This document shows, piece after piece, positions 16,722 to 26,658 of a stretch of 64,000 nucleotides of DNA. Position 1 is the stretch's first letter, and each line of letters starts with the position of its first letter. Location of the stretch: positions 19,767 through 83,766 of the forward strand of contig NZ_JBEZFP010000026.1 in assembly GCF_040649515.1 (NCBI RefSeq), written 5' to 3'. This DNA comes from Yinghuangia elevatio (GTDB lineage Bacteria > Actinomycetota > Actinomycetes > Streptomycetales > Streptomycetaceae). The translations under genes and the position numbers were made by a program. The notes beneath the pieces were generated by a model. The model saw only the letters and a program-made list of their open reading frames with translations, was not told the origin of the DNA and did not search any database.

Positions 16722-17246
16722 CTACTCCGGGCGCAGGCGCGGCAGCAGTTTCGGCCGGGCGGGCAGCGCGGCCTGGGCACGCCAGTACTCCGGGTCGCGG
16801 GGGCACGCGAGCCACGCGGGCAGGCGGCTCGCGGCGTGCTCGAACGCCTCTCCCAGCGGGAGGCCGTTGCGTACGTCGACCACCGTCTCGACCGGGTAGT
16901 GCGTGTTGTGGTCGATGTCGCACCAGCACGCCACGCTCACCGCCGCGAGCGCGGCCAGACCGCCCGGGCGTATCCACGCGACGTCGAGTTCGAGTTCGAG
17001 CCAGTCGACGCCCGTCTCCTCGTGGACCAGGGCCACGGTCGTGGTCAGCACGAGCGGCGTGATGCCCTCCGGCAGGGGGTCGGGGCACGCCGCGTGGTCG
17101 CGGAACCACTCCCACTCGGGCGGCTCGGCCGCGAGGCGGAGCGTGTCGACGGCCGCGGCAACCCGGCGTACATGGTCCAGGTCGTGTGTCGGCGCGCCGG
17201 GGAACAGCGCCGCGAGGGGAACGTCGTCGATGGTTCCGCGCTCCAT
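16722..17246 (-). CDS. Conserved hypothetical protein
   Basis: A 174-residue acidic soluble protein with many Trp, starting MERGTIDDVPLAALFPGAPT. It has the segments EWEWFRDHAACPDP, LVLTTTVALVHEETGVDWLELELDVAWIRP and VACWCDIDHNTHYPVETVVD, the last with clustered Cys/Asp/His that could bind a metal. No signal peptide or membrane helix. I do not recognise the family. It is followed by the marR/MFS genes on the same strand. The start is the first ATG giving this compact product and lacks a strong ribosome site. Confidence 0.55.
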   Translation of the reverse strand: MERGTIDDVPLAALFPGAPTHDLDHVRRVAAAVDTLRLAAEPPEWEWFRDHAACPDPLPEGITPLVLTTTVALVHEETGVDWLELELDVAWIRPGGLAALAAVSVACWCDIDHNTHYPVETVVDVRNGLPLGEAFEHAASRLPAWLACPRDPEYWRAQAALPARPKLLPRLRPE

Positions 17247-17386
17247 GCCCACGCGGCCGATCCTGGCGTCGGCGGCGCGACGACACAAGACCCGTGCACG
17301 ATCCGACCGCACCGTTCGCTTGGGCGGCGGCCCCGCCCGCTCCCCGACCGTCCCCGGCCGCGCTTCACCCGCGCCCGCACGCCCGG

Positions 17387-18853
17387 CTATTCGACGCCGA
17401 GCACCTGCTCGACCGGGTCGATGCCGAAATGCACGAGGAAGAACGCGGCGACGACCCAGAGCAGCCAGGGCACTTCGCGGGCGCGGCCGGTGGCGGCCCG
17501 GATGACGACGTACGCGAGGAAACCGGCGCCGATGCCGTTGGTGATGCTGAAGGTGAACGGCATGAGCACGATCGTCAGGAACGCCGGCACGGCGAGCGGC
17601 CAGTCGGTCCAGTCGATGTCCTTGACCTGGGTCATCAGCAGGAAGCCCACGACGACGAGGGCCGGCGTCGCGGCCTGGTAGGGCACGACCGTGGCCAGCG
17701 GGGTGAGGAACAGCGCCCCGAGGAACAGCCCGCCGGTGACGAGGTTGGCGAAGCCGGTACGCGCCCCCTCGCCGACGCCCGCCGTCGACTCGACGAAGCA
17801 CGTGTTGGACGAGCACGACGCCGCGCCGCCCGCGACCGCCGCGAAGCCGTCGACGAGCAGCACGCGGCCGATGCCGGGCAGCCTGCCGTCCGCGTCCAGC
17901 AGCCCGGCCTCGTTGGTGACGCCGATGATCGTGCCCATCGCGTCGAAGAAGTCCGAGAGCATCAGCGTGAAGACGAAGATCACCGCGGTGAGCACGCCGG
18001 CCTCCGCGAAGGCGCCGAGCAGGCTGACGTCCCCGACGAGGCCGAAGTCCGGGGTGCCGACCACACCGCTGGGCAGGTCCGGGCTGATCAGCCCCCACTG
18101 CTTGTCGGGTACGTCCGCCACCGCGTCGACCAGCATCGCGAGCACGGTCATCGACACGATGCCGATCAGGATCGCGCCGCGGACCCGGCGGACCAGCAGC
18201 ACGAACGTCAGCAGCACCCCCGCGCAGAAGACCAGGGTGGGCCAGCCCTGCAGCTGCCCGTCGGGCCCGAGGGTCACCGGCACCGTCGACCCGGCGGAGT
18301 CCGGCGTACGGGTGACGAAGCCCGCGTCGACCAGGCCCAGGAACGCGATGAACAGGCCGATGCCGACGCCGATGGCCTGCTTGAGGGCCATCGGGATGGC
18401 GTCCATGATCATCTGGCGCAGGCCGGTCACGACCAGGACGACGATGGCGATGCCCGACCACACCACCAGGCCCATGGCGTCCGGCCAGGACATCTCGGGC
18501 GCGATCTGGAAGGCCACCACGCCGTTGAGGCCGAGCCCCGCGGCGATCGCGAGCGGGATGTTGCCGGCGACCCCCATGATCACCGTCATGACGCCGGCGA
18601 CCAGGCAGGTCGCGGTGACGAGTTGGCCGTGCGACAGGTGCTGGCCGTACTTGTCGGTGGCTCCGCTCAGGACGATCGGATTCAGGACGACGATGTACGC
18701 CATCGTGAAAAAGGTGGCGACGCCGCCGCGGGTCTCCTGCACGAGCGACGACCCGCGTGCGGAGATCGCGAAGAAGCGGTCGAGCGCGCCCGCGAGTCCG
18801 CGACCGGGCGGCGTGGGCCCGCGGTGGGCGGCTGCGGGGGCGTCGGCGGTCAT
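17387..18853 (-). CDS. NCS2 family purine permease (AzgA-like)
   Basis: A 488-residue membrane protein of the guanine/hypoxanthine permease branch: N-terminal ISARGSSLVQETRGGVATFFTMAYIVVLNP, GLGLNGVVAFQI, the DFFDAMGTIIGVTNEAGLLD segment, and the substrate-site loop SCSSNTCFVESTAGVGEGARTG, where better known members read ST/TT rather than SSNT. About 13 membrane segments. It would import purines with protons. The ATG at 18853 follows GAGGGG by 6 nt. It is divergent from the DUF2530 gene. Confidence 0.88.
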   Translation of the reverse strand: MTADAPAAAHRGPTPPGRGLAGALDRFFAISARGSSLVQETRGGVATFFTMAYIVVLNPIVLSGATDKYGQHLSHGQLVTATCLVAGVMTVIMGVAGNIPLAIAAGLGLNGVVAFQIAPEMSWPDAMGLVVWSGIAIVVLVVTGLRQMIMDAIPMALKQAIGVGIGLFIAFLGLVDAGFVTRTPDSAGSTVPVTLGPDGQLQGWPTLVFCAGVLLTFVLLVRRVRGAILIGIVSMTVLAMLVDAVADVPDKQWGLISPDLPSGVVGTPDFGLVGDVSLLGAFAEAGVLTAVIFVFTLMLSDFFDAMGTIIGVTNEAGLLDADGRLPGIGRVLLVDGFAAVAGGAASCSSNTCFVESTAGVGEGARTGFANLVTGGLFLGALFLTPLATVVPYQAATPALVVVGFLLMTQVKDIDWTDWPLAVPAFLTIVLMPFTFSITNGIGAGFLAYVVIRAATGRAREVPWLLWVVAAFFLVHFGIDPVEQVLGVE

Positions 18854-19092
18854 GGCGGCCCCTCGGGGGTACGGGCGGCGGACGTGGAACCGGGCGCGGT
18901 CCCGCTGATCACTCCCTACACCGACCGGCGGCCCGGTTCGGGCCGAAACTCCCCGTACTGCCCCGAACTCACCCGAGAGGACGGGAGGGGCACGCGAGCC
19001 ACGGGGCGAGGCGCGCCACAGGCGAGGCGCGCAACGGGGTGCGCGCAGGCCCTGCGGCGACGGGACCGGACGGGCCAGTAGCCTTGCCCTTT

Positions 19093-19605
19093 GTGAGCAG
19101 GCACGGGAAGCGGCGGCGTACGTCGCCCGAGGAGTCGTACGACATGGACTCGTACGACACCGCGGCATTCGCTGCCGACACCGGCGGCGAGCACGACGAC
19201 CACGCAGGCGACGACCGCCGCGGCACCCCGGGCCCGCCGGACTCCGACCCGGCCGCCCCGGGCTCCGCGCCGGCCGCTCCGGCCGCCGAGACGTACTCCG
19301 ACGCCGCGACGGTCCACGACGCCGACGCCGCGTCCGGCGACGCACCGCCGCCCGCGTCCGGCCGGATCCGCCGCCCCGACCCCGAGCCGCTGGAAGCCGA
19401 CGACGTGAAGATCGTCGGCATCGGCACGCTCGTCTGGTTCGGCCTCTTCCTCCTCTGTCTGCCGTTCCGCGACACGCTGGAGCGCGACGGCCGCGAGTGG
19501 TGGCCGTGGTGCGCGCTCGCCGGCGCCGGCCTCGGCCTGCTCGGCCTCTGGTACGTCCGGCGTCGCCGCGACGCCATCCGCCGCCGCGCGGACCAGAGCC
19601 GCTGA
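19093..19605 (+). CDS. DUF2530 domain-containing membrane protein
   Basis: A 170-residue protein. An acidic, Pro/Ala-rich N-terminal half (about 1-95) precedes the DUF2530 core: PDPEPLEADDVKIVGIGT, a first helix (VWFGLFLLCLPF), the short loop with GREWWPWC, a second helix (ALAGAGLGLLGLWY) and a basic tail. Function unknown. The GTG at 19093 lies 8 nt after TAGCCT with no ribosome site. It sits opposite the purine permease gene, an arrangement I associate with streptomycetes. Confidence 0.75.
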   Translation: MSRHGKRRRTSPEESYDMDSYDTAAFAADTGGEHDDHAGDDRRGTPGPPDSDPAAPGSAPAAPAAETYSDAATVHDADAASGDAPPPASGRIRRPDPEPLEADDVKIVGIGTLVWFGLFLLCLPFRDTLERDGREWWPWCALAGAGLGLLGLWYVRRRRDAIRRRADQSR

Positions 19606-19797
19606 CCCCGCCACCGCACGTCGCCACCTAACGTCGCCACACAACGTCGCCGCCTCAACTCGCCGCCCGAGGCCGACGCCGAGGCTGCCGAGGGCTGTCG
19701 ACGTCGCCGCCAAGAGCCGCCGGCCCCTGTCACGCGAACGGCCGAGCCCACGCCAAAGCGCCACAGAATCTGACATCTCATGACGTAACGTCGGTTC

Positions 19798-22230
19798 ATG
19801 ATCGACGCCGAGGCCCCGCCGCCCGCCGAGACGTCCCCCGAGGGCCTCACCTCGGCCCAGGTCGCCGAACGTGTCGCGCGCGGCGAGGTGAACGACGTCC
19901 CGGCCCGCTCCAGCCGCAGCGCCCGCGACATCGTGCGGGCCAACGTCTTCACCCGCTTCAACGCGATCATCGGCACGCTGTTTGTCATCATCATGGTGTT
20001 CGGCGCGCCGCAGGACGGTCTGTTCGGCCTGGTCATCGTCGCCAACACGGCGATCGGCATCATCCAGGAGCTGCGCGCCAAGAAGACCCTGGACGCCCTC
20101 GCCGTAGTCGGCGAGGCCAAACCCCGGGTCCGCCGCGACGGCCGCACCACCGACGTCACGCCCCGCGAACTCGTGCTCGACGACGTCTGCGCCATCGGCG
20201 CGGGCGAGCAGATCGTGGTCGACGGCGTGGTCGTCGAGGCGGACGGGCTGGAACTGGACGAGTCGCTGCTGACCGGCGAGTCCGACCCCGTGCACAAGCA
20301 CCCCGGCGACCCGGTGATGTCCGGCAGCTTCGTCGCGGCCGGCAACGGCGCCTTCCGCGCGACCAAGGTCGGCCGGGACGCCTACGCCGCCCGCCTCGCC
20401 GAGGAGGCCAGCCGCTTCACCCTCACCCGGTCCGAGCTGCGCTCCGGTCTCGACGTGATCCTCAAGTACGTCACCTGGCTCATGGTCCCGGTCGGGATCC
20501 TCCTGCTCGTCAGCCAACTGCGCAGCAACAAGGGCGACTTCTCCGGCGCGATGACCGGCATGGTGGCGGGCGTCGTCACCATGGTCCCCGAGGGTCTGAT
20601 GCTGCTCACCTCGGTCGCGTTCGCGGTCGGCGTGGTGCGCCTGGGCCGCAAGCAGTGCCTCGTCCAGGAACTGCCCGCGATCGAGGGCCTGGCCCGGGTC
20701 GACGTCGTGTGCCTCGACAAGACGGGCACGCTGACCGAGGGCGGCATGGACGTCGGCGAGGTGCGTACGCTCGCCCCCGACCTGCCGGTCAAGGAGGCCC
20801 TGGGCGCACTCGGCACCTCCGACCCCCGGCCCAACGCGAGCCTCCAGGCGATCATCGACGCGCATCCGGCGCCCGAGGGCGACGGGTGGCGGGTCACCGG
20901 CGTCGAGCCGTTCTCGTCGGCCCGCAAGTGGAGCGGCGCGACGTTCGCGGGCGAGGGGTCGTGGCTGCTGGGCGCACCGGACGTCCTGCTGCCGCAGGGC
21001 GACCCGGTGCTGCGCGACGTCGACGAACTCGGCGCGCAGGGGCTGCGCGTACTGCTGCTCGCCAAGGCGGACGGCCCGCTGGGCGACCGGGCGGCCGAGC
21101 ACGCGACGCCCGCCGCCCTGGTGGTCCTGGAGCAGCGGCTACGCCCCGACGCGGCGGACACACTCCGGTACTTCGCGAGCCAGGCGGTCGCCGCGAAGGT
21201 CATCTCCGGTGACAACGCGCTGTCCGTGGGTGCGGTCGCCGGCAAGCTCGGCCTGGCCGGCGCCGAACACCCGGTGGATGCCCGCACGCTGCCCGAGGAC
21301 CGCGCCGAACTCGCCCAGGAGCTCGACGACAACACGGTCTTCGGCCGCGTGACGCCGCAGCAGAAGCGCGCGATGGTGGCGGCACTCCAGTCCAAGGAGC
21401 ACACGGTCGCGATGACCGGCGACGGCGTCAACGACGTACTCGCCCTCAAGGACGCCGACATCGGCGTGGCGATGGGTTCGGGCAGTGCGGCGAGCCGCTC
21501 GGTGGCGCAAATCGTGCTGCTGGACAACAAGTTCGCGACGCTGCCCGCCGTGGTGGCGGAAGGCCGCCGGGTCATCGGCAACATCGAGCGGGTCGCGAAC
21601 CTGTTCCTGTCGAAGACCGTGTACGCCCTGCTGCTGTCGCTGCTCACCGGCGTGGCGAGCCTGCCGTTCCCGTTCCTGCCCCGGCACCTCACGCTCATCG
21701 GCACGCTGACGATCGGCACGCCGGCGTTCTTCCTCGCCCTCGGACCGAACACCGAGCGGGCCCGGCCGGGCTTCGTGCCGCGCGTGCTGCGCTTCGCGGT
21801 GCCGGCCGGAGTGGTGGCGGCGGGCACCACCTTCCTGACGTACTGGCTGGCCCGGCTCAACCACGGGTCGAGCCTGGAGCAGGACCGCACCGCGGCGACG
21901 ATCACGCTGTTCATGGTCGCGATGTGGATCCTCGCGATCGTCGCCCGGCCGTACGCGTGGTGGAAGCTCGTCCTCATCGCCGCGATGGGCGGCGGCTACC
22001 TGCTCGCGATGTTCGTACCGTTCCTGTCCGACTTCTTCGCGCTCTACCCGGACGACCTGCCCAACTGGGGTATCGCGGTGGGCATCGGGCTCGCCGGGAT
22101 GGGCGTCCTGGAGTTCGGCTGGCACCTGTCCGGGTGGGTCCGGCGCAGGCACCCGGCGGCGGTCTCCTGGCAGGCGGGGGCCGACTCCGCAAAGACAGGG
22201 GCGAAGGAAAAGGCGGAGGAAAAGGCATAG
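19798..22230 (+). CDS. Cation-transporting P-type ATPase (CtpE-like)
   Basis: An 810-residue P-type ATPase. Actuator motif LLTGESDP near residue 158, the membrane VPEGL motif near 263, the phosphorylated Asp in DKTGTLTEG near 307, hinge motif TGDGVNDVLALKDAD near 540, and a C-terminal membrane block. The VPEGL-type ion site and the absence of N-terminal heavy-metal domains resemble mycobacterial CtpE, linked to calcium uptake; ion specificity here is inferred. The tail is Lys/Glu/Ala-rich. Leaderless-type start: TAACGT ends 6 nt before the ATG. Confidence 0.88.
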   Translation: MIDAEAPPPAETSPEGLTSAQVAERVARGEVNDVPARSSRSARDIVRANVFTRFNAIIGTLFVIIMVFGAPQDGLFGLVIVANTAIGIIQELRAKKTLDALAVVGEAKPRVRRDGRTTDVTPRELVLDDVCAIGAGEQIVVDGVVVEADGLELDESLLTGESDPVHKHPGDPVMSGSFVAAGNGAFRATKVGRDAYAARLAEEASRFTLTRSELRSGLDVILKYVTWLMVPVGILLLVSQLRSNKGDFSGAMTGMVAGVVTMVPEGLMLLTSVAFAVGVVRLGRKQCLVQELPAIEGLARVDVVCLDKTGTLTEGGMDVGEVRTLAPDLPVKEALGALGTSDPRPNASLQAIIDAHPAPEGDGWRVTGVEPFSSARKWSGATFAGEGSWLLGAPDVLLPQGDPVLRDVDELGAQGLRVLLLAKADGPLGDRAAEHATPAALVVLEQRLRPDAADTLRYFASQAVAAKVISGDNALSVGAVAGKLGLAGAEHPVDARTLPEDRAELAQELDDNTVFGRVTPQQKRAMVAALQSKEHTVAMTGDGVNDVLALKDADIGVAMGSGSAASRSVAQIVLLDNKFATLPAVVAEGRRVIGNIERVANLFLSKTVYALLLSLLTGVASLPFPFLPRHLTLIGTLTIGTPAFFLALGPNTERARPGFVPRVLRFAVPAGVVAAGTTFLTYWLARLNHGSSLEQDRTAATITLFMVAMWILAIVARPYAWWKLVLIAAMGGGYLLAMFVPFLSDFFALYPDDLPNWGIAVGIGLAGMGVLEFGWHLSGWVRRRHPAAVSWQAGADSAKTGAKEKAEEKA

Positions 22231-22239
22231 GCGAAGGCG

Positions 22240-22306
22240 GCGAAGTCAGCCGGGCCGGCCACGTCGGCCGAAGCCCCGGACGACCGAGCCGGGCCGCCGA
22301 CTTCGC
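22240..22306. terminator. Long stem-loop between convergent genes
   Basis: Arms GCGAAGTC (22240-22247) and GACTTCGC (22299-22306), with further internal GC-rich pairing, separate the ATPase gene from the convergent GHKL protein gene. Confidence 0.45.
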
Positions 22307-22311
22307 GGCCG

Positions 22312-25300
22312 TCACATCGGGTTGTCGAAGTCCCTTTCCGCGTCCAGGACATGGGCGAGCGACGGGTCGGCCAGCAGTTGCGCGACCTCGAAGCGGCGGT
22401 GCCACTCCCCCGCGGCCCAGGCGAGTCCGCGGGCCAGGCCCTCGAACGTGGTCGCGTGCACCTCGCCCTCGACGAACCGCCACTCCGCCTCGAGTTCGGC
22501 GCCGTCGGGACCCGCCACCAGGAGCTCGCCGTGCTCGACGTACTCGGTCGGTGCGCCCGCGAGGGCGGCGAGGACCGCCTCGGGAACGGGGTTGCGGGTG
22601 CCCTCGGAGAGCACCGTCCCGGGCACCACTTCGGACACCAGGGGCAGTTGCAGCAGTTCGGCGAGCGCGGTCGCGCGGTCGGGGCGCACCGGGAGCAGCG
22701 CCCACGCGGGTGCCTCGGCCAGCAGCGCGGCCAGGTCCGGCGCGTCGGCGACGGCGGCCGAGCTGGCGTCCACGACGGTCAGGCGGCCGGCCACGACGGC
22801 GCGCACCTCGTGCGGGGCGTCGACCCGGTCCATGTCCACATCGGCCAACGCCGTGTAGAGAAGCCGGAGTTGATCGCGTCCGACGTCGTTGGAGCGCTTC
22901 GCGAGCCGGTCGAGCAACTCGTCCGGCCCGCCGGGCTCGGCGAGCAGCGCGGCGAGCGTGGTGCGCACGCCCAGCGCGCGCAGGAACACGTCGTCGAGGT
23001 GCGAGTCGACCTCGTCGTACAGGCCGTGCAGCGCGGGATCGGCGCCCGCGGCCAGCAGGCCGGCGGGCGGACGGCCGTCGAGCACCGGGTGCCCGCGCAG
23101 CCACCACGCCGTGTACGACGGGATCTCGGCCCGGCCGCCGTCCGGCAGCAGTACGCGCGCGGGCTCGATCACCGCGGCCCGCAGCGGCGGGACGGCGAGC
23201 AGGTCGAGCGCGTCCTCCCACGCGTCGTCGGCCACCAGGTCGAGGTCGCGGACCGCGGTGAACGCGGGCAGCACCGGCGGCACTTCGGGGTCGGGGAGGT
23301 GGTCGAGGACGTCGTCGAGCCAGTCCTCCTCCAGGTCCAGGTCGTGGTCGCAGGCGTCGTGGTCGAGGACCACGTCCTCCTCGGCCACCAGGCCGAACGT
23401 GTCGAGCACGCCGACCGCGCGCAGTACGTCGGGCCCCCAGCGCTCGACCAGCTCCCGGTCCGCGACGCCGAGCGTGCCCGGTTCGACCAGGGCGGTCAAC
23501 GCGCTTCCGGGCAGCATGAGTTCGCCGGCGGCGAGCAGGTCACCCTGGTCGTCGGGCAGCGGCAACTCGGCGAGCCACGGCTCCTCGCCCGGGGCCAGGT
23601 GTGCGGCGCGTACGAGTTCGAGGACGGCGTCGGTGAACGCGTCCGGGTCGTCGTGGTCGTCCGCGGCGGCGACGCCCGCCCGGACCGCGGGGTCGGCCAG
23701 GACCGTGCGCGGCGCGGCCGGGAGCGCGCCGAGGCGCTCCAGCAGCGGGTGCACCGCGTCCGGGTGCACGATGCGCAGGTCCAGCGGCTCCAGCACGGCG
23801 GGCTTGGGGGTGTCCGGCCCGGGGAGCAGGAGATGCCGGGGGCCGCGCACGAGGCGGCCGTCCACGAGCGGTACCGGCAAGGCGCCGAGCGCGTCGCGGT
23901 CGGCGGGGTCGAGTGCCGCGTACAGGCCGTGCCACCACTCGGGTTCGCGTTCCAGTGCGGCGAGTTGGTCGACGACCTCGGCGAGCGGGAGGCGGCGTAC
24001 GGTCAGCGCACGCAGCGCCGGCGACTTGTCCAGACCGGCCGGGATCAGCCCGGGCAGGACGGGGGCCAGCGCGGCGACCAGCCCCGGGGAGGCACCGTCC
24101 AGGACGACCGCGTCCCGCGGGCGTACCCGGCGCGGCGCGGCCTCCTCGCCGGAACCGGCGTCGGGACCGGGGTCGGAACCGGCGTGGAAGCCGGGGTCGG
24201 AACCGGCGTGCGAACCGAGGGCGGAACTCAGGCCGGACCCGAGGCCGGAACTCAGGTCGGAACCGGGGTCGGAACCGGCATCGGACCTGCCGGACGCGGC
24301 CGCGGCGGAGCCGTCCGCCCCCGCGAACGCGGTCGGCAGGAAAGGCGTTTCGGCGAGCCGGGCGAGGACGGACCGGCGCAGCAGCGCGTCCAGCTCACCC
24401 TCGGGCGCGGTGCCGGGCACCAGGCTCAGCAGAGCGCGCGTGAACGGCGTCGGCCAGTCGCGCACCATCTCGGCGTAGCTGTCCGCGGCCCGCGCCACGA
24501 GGAAGTCGCGGAGCGGGCCCGGCGCGACGTGCCGCCGGGTGCTGTCGAGCGGGAAGGAGGCGATGAGCAGCGCGGGCAGGCCCAGCGGCTCGTCCGAGGG
24601 AGTGGGCGCGTGCACGACGGGGCGTACCGGCACGGAACCGCGCGGCGTGCCGTCGTCGTTCGCCGCGTCGAGGCTCAACGGCGGCCCTCCGGCCCGCCAT
24701 TCGGCGCCTCCGCCGTGCAGCGGCAGGGGGGCGCCCGCGGCGTCCACCGGCACGGCCCACAGCACCGACCAGGTGCCGCGCAGGCGTTCCTCGGTGGGGC
24801 GGTCCGCGAGCAGGCCCGCGTCCAGCGCACCGGCCGCGGAGCTGACGCGCCACCGCGTCTCGTGGTCCTGGTCCGCGACCACGACCGTGCCCTGGTCGTC
24901 GTGCCGCGAGAGCGTGCGGACGCCGCGGTCCGTCTCGACGACGATCTCGCCGAGTCCGGACAGGGTCAGCAGCAGCGCGTCGTCGATCTCGGCGAGCAGG
25001 CGCGCGGCCAGGTCGGTCGCGGCGCCGTCGCGCAGCGGCAGCACGACCGCCGTGTCGTAGCCGTCGGGCGGCGTGCCCTCGGCCGGCATCGGCAGGCGGA
25101 GTATCGGGACGGCGCCGTCGCGCCGTACGACCTCGTCGGCGATCGCCGGGACGCCCGCGGCCAGGTCCCGTGCCTCGCGGAGGGACCACCGGACGCCGCC
25201 GGTGCCGGAGATGACCGACGGGTCGTCGGACACCGCCAGGACGGCGGCGAAGCCGACCCCGAAGCGGCCGACGGTGCCGGGGCCTTCGTCCCGCTTCGCG

Positions 25301-25602
25301 GAGGCCCGCAGCGTGGACAGCGCGAGAACGCCGTCCGCGTGCAGCGGCTCGCCGGTGTTCGCCGCGGTGAGGACGCCGTCCCGCAGCGTCAGCCGCAGCC
25401 GTCCGGGCCGTCCGGTACGCGCCGCCGCGTCGGCGGCGTTCTGCGCCAGCTCCACGACCAGGCGGTCGCGGTACCCGCCGAGGGCAAGCTCTTCCTCGGC
25501 GTTGGCGTCCTCCCGGAACCGTGCCGGTTGTGCGGCCCACGCGTCCAGAACCGCCTGCCGCAGCCCAGCCGTCGCGAAGATGTCCTCGGTGCCCATGGCC
25601 AC
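22312..25602 (-). CDS. Large GHKL ATPase-domain protein (sacsin/Hsp90-like N-terminus)
   Basis: A 1,096-residue cytoplasmic protein with an N-terminal Hsp90/sacsin-type ATP fold: helix VVELAQNAADAA (about 49-60, catalytic Glu/Asn), ANTGEPL (about 81-87) and the glycine-rich lid GTVGRFGVGFAAVLAVSD. The remaining 800 residues are Leu/Asp/Pro-rich with no further family I can name. A Gly/Ser/Asp repeat insertion (GSDPGS-like units) interrupts it at about residues 435-485. Streptomycetes carry a comparable protein beside DUF3027. GTG 25602 has GGAG at 6 nt; ATG 25596 is possible. Confidence 0.7.
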   Translation of the reverse strand: MAMGTEDIFATAGLRQAVLDAWAAQPARFREDANAEEELALGGYRDRLVVELAQNAADAAARTGRPGRLRLTLRDGVLTAANTGEPLHADGVLALSTLRASAKRDEGPGTVGRFGVGFAAVLAVSDDPSVISGTGGVRWSLREARDLAAGVPAIADEVVRRDGAVPILRLPMPAEGTPPDGYDTAVVLPLRDGAATDLAARLLAEIDDALLLTLSGLGEIVVETDRGVRTLSRHDDQGTVVVADQDHETRWRVSSAAGALDAGLLADRPTEERLRGTWSVLWAVPVDAAGAPLPLHGGGAEWRAGGPPLSLDAANDDGTPRGSVPVRPVVHAPTPSDEPLGLPALLIASFPLDSTRRHVAPGPLRDFLVARAADSYAEMVRDWPTPFTRALLSLVPGTAPEGELDALLRRSVLARLAETPFLPTAFAGADGSAAAASGRSDAGSDPGSDLSSGLGSGLSSALGSHAGSDPGFHAGSDPGPDAGSGEEAAPRRVRPRDAVVLDGASPGLVAALAPVLPGLIPAGLDKSPALRALTVRRLPLAEVVDQLAALEREPEWWHGLYAALDPADRDALGALPVPLVDGRLVRGPRHLLLPGPDTPKPAVLEPLDLRIVHPDAVHPLLERLGALPAAPRTVLADPAVRAGVAAADDHDDPDAFTDAVLELVRAAHLAPGEEPWLAELPLPDDQGDLLAAGELMLPGSALTALVEPGTLGVADRELVERWGPDVLRAVGVLDTFGLVAEEDVVLDHDACDHDLDLEEDWLDDVLDHLPDPEVPPVLPAFTAVRDLDLVADDAWEDALDLLAVPPLRAAVIEPARVLLPDGGRAEIPSYTAWWLRGHPVLDGRPPAGLLAAGADPALHGLYDEVDSHLDDVFLRALGVRTTLAALLAEPGGPDELLDRLAKRSNDVGRDQLRLLYTALADVDMDRVDAPHEVRAVVAGRLTVVDASSAAVADAPDLAALLAEAPAWALLPVRPDRATALAELLQLPLVSEVVPGTVLSEGTRNPVPEAVLAALAGAPTEYVEHGELLVAGPDGAELEAEWRFVEGEVHATTFEGLARGLAWAAGEWHRRFEVAQLLADPSLAHVLDAERDFDNPM

Positions 25603-25800
25603 AACTCTCTCCGCAACCCCACCCCGCTTGGCAAATCCTGCCCCCCGCTTCGGCGGCGAACCCCCCTACACCCGACAAAACGCAGCCGAGTTCAAGCCGG
25701 GGCGCCGAGGTGCCCAGGCGTCGGGCCCGGGGCGTTCAGGCCTTGGTTCGGGCAGGTGCAGGCGGATGCGAACGAACGCACACGGATGCGGGCGGGGGTT

Positions 25801-25828
25801 CGGTGGGGTTCGGGCCCGAACCCCACCG
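25801..25828 (-). terminator. 28-bp perfect palindrome after the DUF3027 gene
   Basis: CGGTGGGGTTCGGG (25801-25814) is immediately followed by its complement (25815-25828), ending 2 bp from the DUF3027 stop. It is the likely terminator. Confidence 0.65.
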
Positions 25829-25830
25829 CC

Positions 25831-26658
25831 TCACGAATGGCCCAGGTCCTCCCCCGGTTCCGCGTCGTCGACCGAGCCCGCGTCGTGGTGGACGCGTACC
25901 GGTTCGACGTCGTAGTCGTCGACCACGGGGTCGGCGACCTGGGGGACGGCGGGCATGACGGCGGCCTCGGAGTGGCCTCCACAGCCGAAGCCGAGGGAGA
26001 CCATGTGGCCGTCGGCGGGTGCGTACTCGTTCGCGCACACGCCGAAGGCCTGGCCGAGCGGACCGCCGATCTTGACCAGGAACCCGCACGACACGCAGTG
26101 GGCGGGCGCGGCCTGGGCCATCGGCGTGCGTACGCCGAAGTGCTCCTCCCAGCGGTCCGCGGCCAGGCCGAGGCCGAGCGGCGAGAGCACACGGGCACGG
26201 CCGAGGCCGAGCTCGTACGCCACCGCCGCCGGACCGAAGCCGACCGGCTCCTCCGCGGACACCGGGTCGACGTCCGCGTATCCGGGTTCGAGGCGCTCGT
26301 CGTCCTCCTTGGTCGGCAGCAGGTCGCCGACGCCGAGGTCGCCTGGGCGCAGGCGGTCGCTCCACGGCACCCACTCGGGGGCCAGCAGGGCATCAGGGCC
26401 GGGCACGAGCACCGTCTCGTCGACGGTGACCAGCTTGGCGCGTGGGGCTCGGGCGACGGTGACAGCCCACCGCCAGCCCTGGTACGCGTCCTCTCGGCAC
26501 GCGAAGAGATGGGTGACGACGCGATCGCCGTCAACCGCCACTCCAAGATGCTCGCCGACCCTGCCCGGGCCAGCGACATCCTCGGCGGCGGCAAGGGCAA
26601 GTTCGACCGCCTCCGCACACAGGCGATCGGGGATTCGACTACGGATCGGGGCACTCAC
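25831..26658 (-). CDS. DUF3027 domain-containing protein
   Basis: A 275-residue protein: VVTHLFACREDAYQGWRWAVTVARAPRAK and LVPGPDALLAPEWVPWSDRLRPGDLGVGD in the first half, then a Cys-rich stretch with CVSCGF, GVCANEYAPADGHMVSLGFGCGGHSE, which could bind zinc. DUF3027 is an actinobacterial family of unknown function. The GTG start has no ribosome site; an imperfect -10 (GAGAAT) lies 7 nt upstream. It is divergent from an MFS gene. Confidence 0.82.
   Translation of the reverse strand: MSAPIRSRIPDRLCAEAVELALAAAEDVAGPGRVGEHLGVAVDGDRVVTHLFACREDAYQGWRWAVTVARAPRAKLVTVDETVLVPGPDALLAPEWVPWSDRLRPGDLGVGDLLPTKEDDERLEPGYADVDPVSAEEPVGFGPAAVAYELGLGRARVLSPLGLGLAADRWEEHFGVRTPMAQAAPAHCVSCGFLVKIGGPLGQAFGVCANEYAPADGHMVSLGFGCGGHSEAAVMPAVPQVADPVVDDYDVEPVRVHHDAGSVDDAEPGEDLGHS

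Noticed and set aside
18854..19092. Purine riboswitch before the purine permease
   Set aside because: The conserved purine-riboswitch core is not present in the leader.
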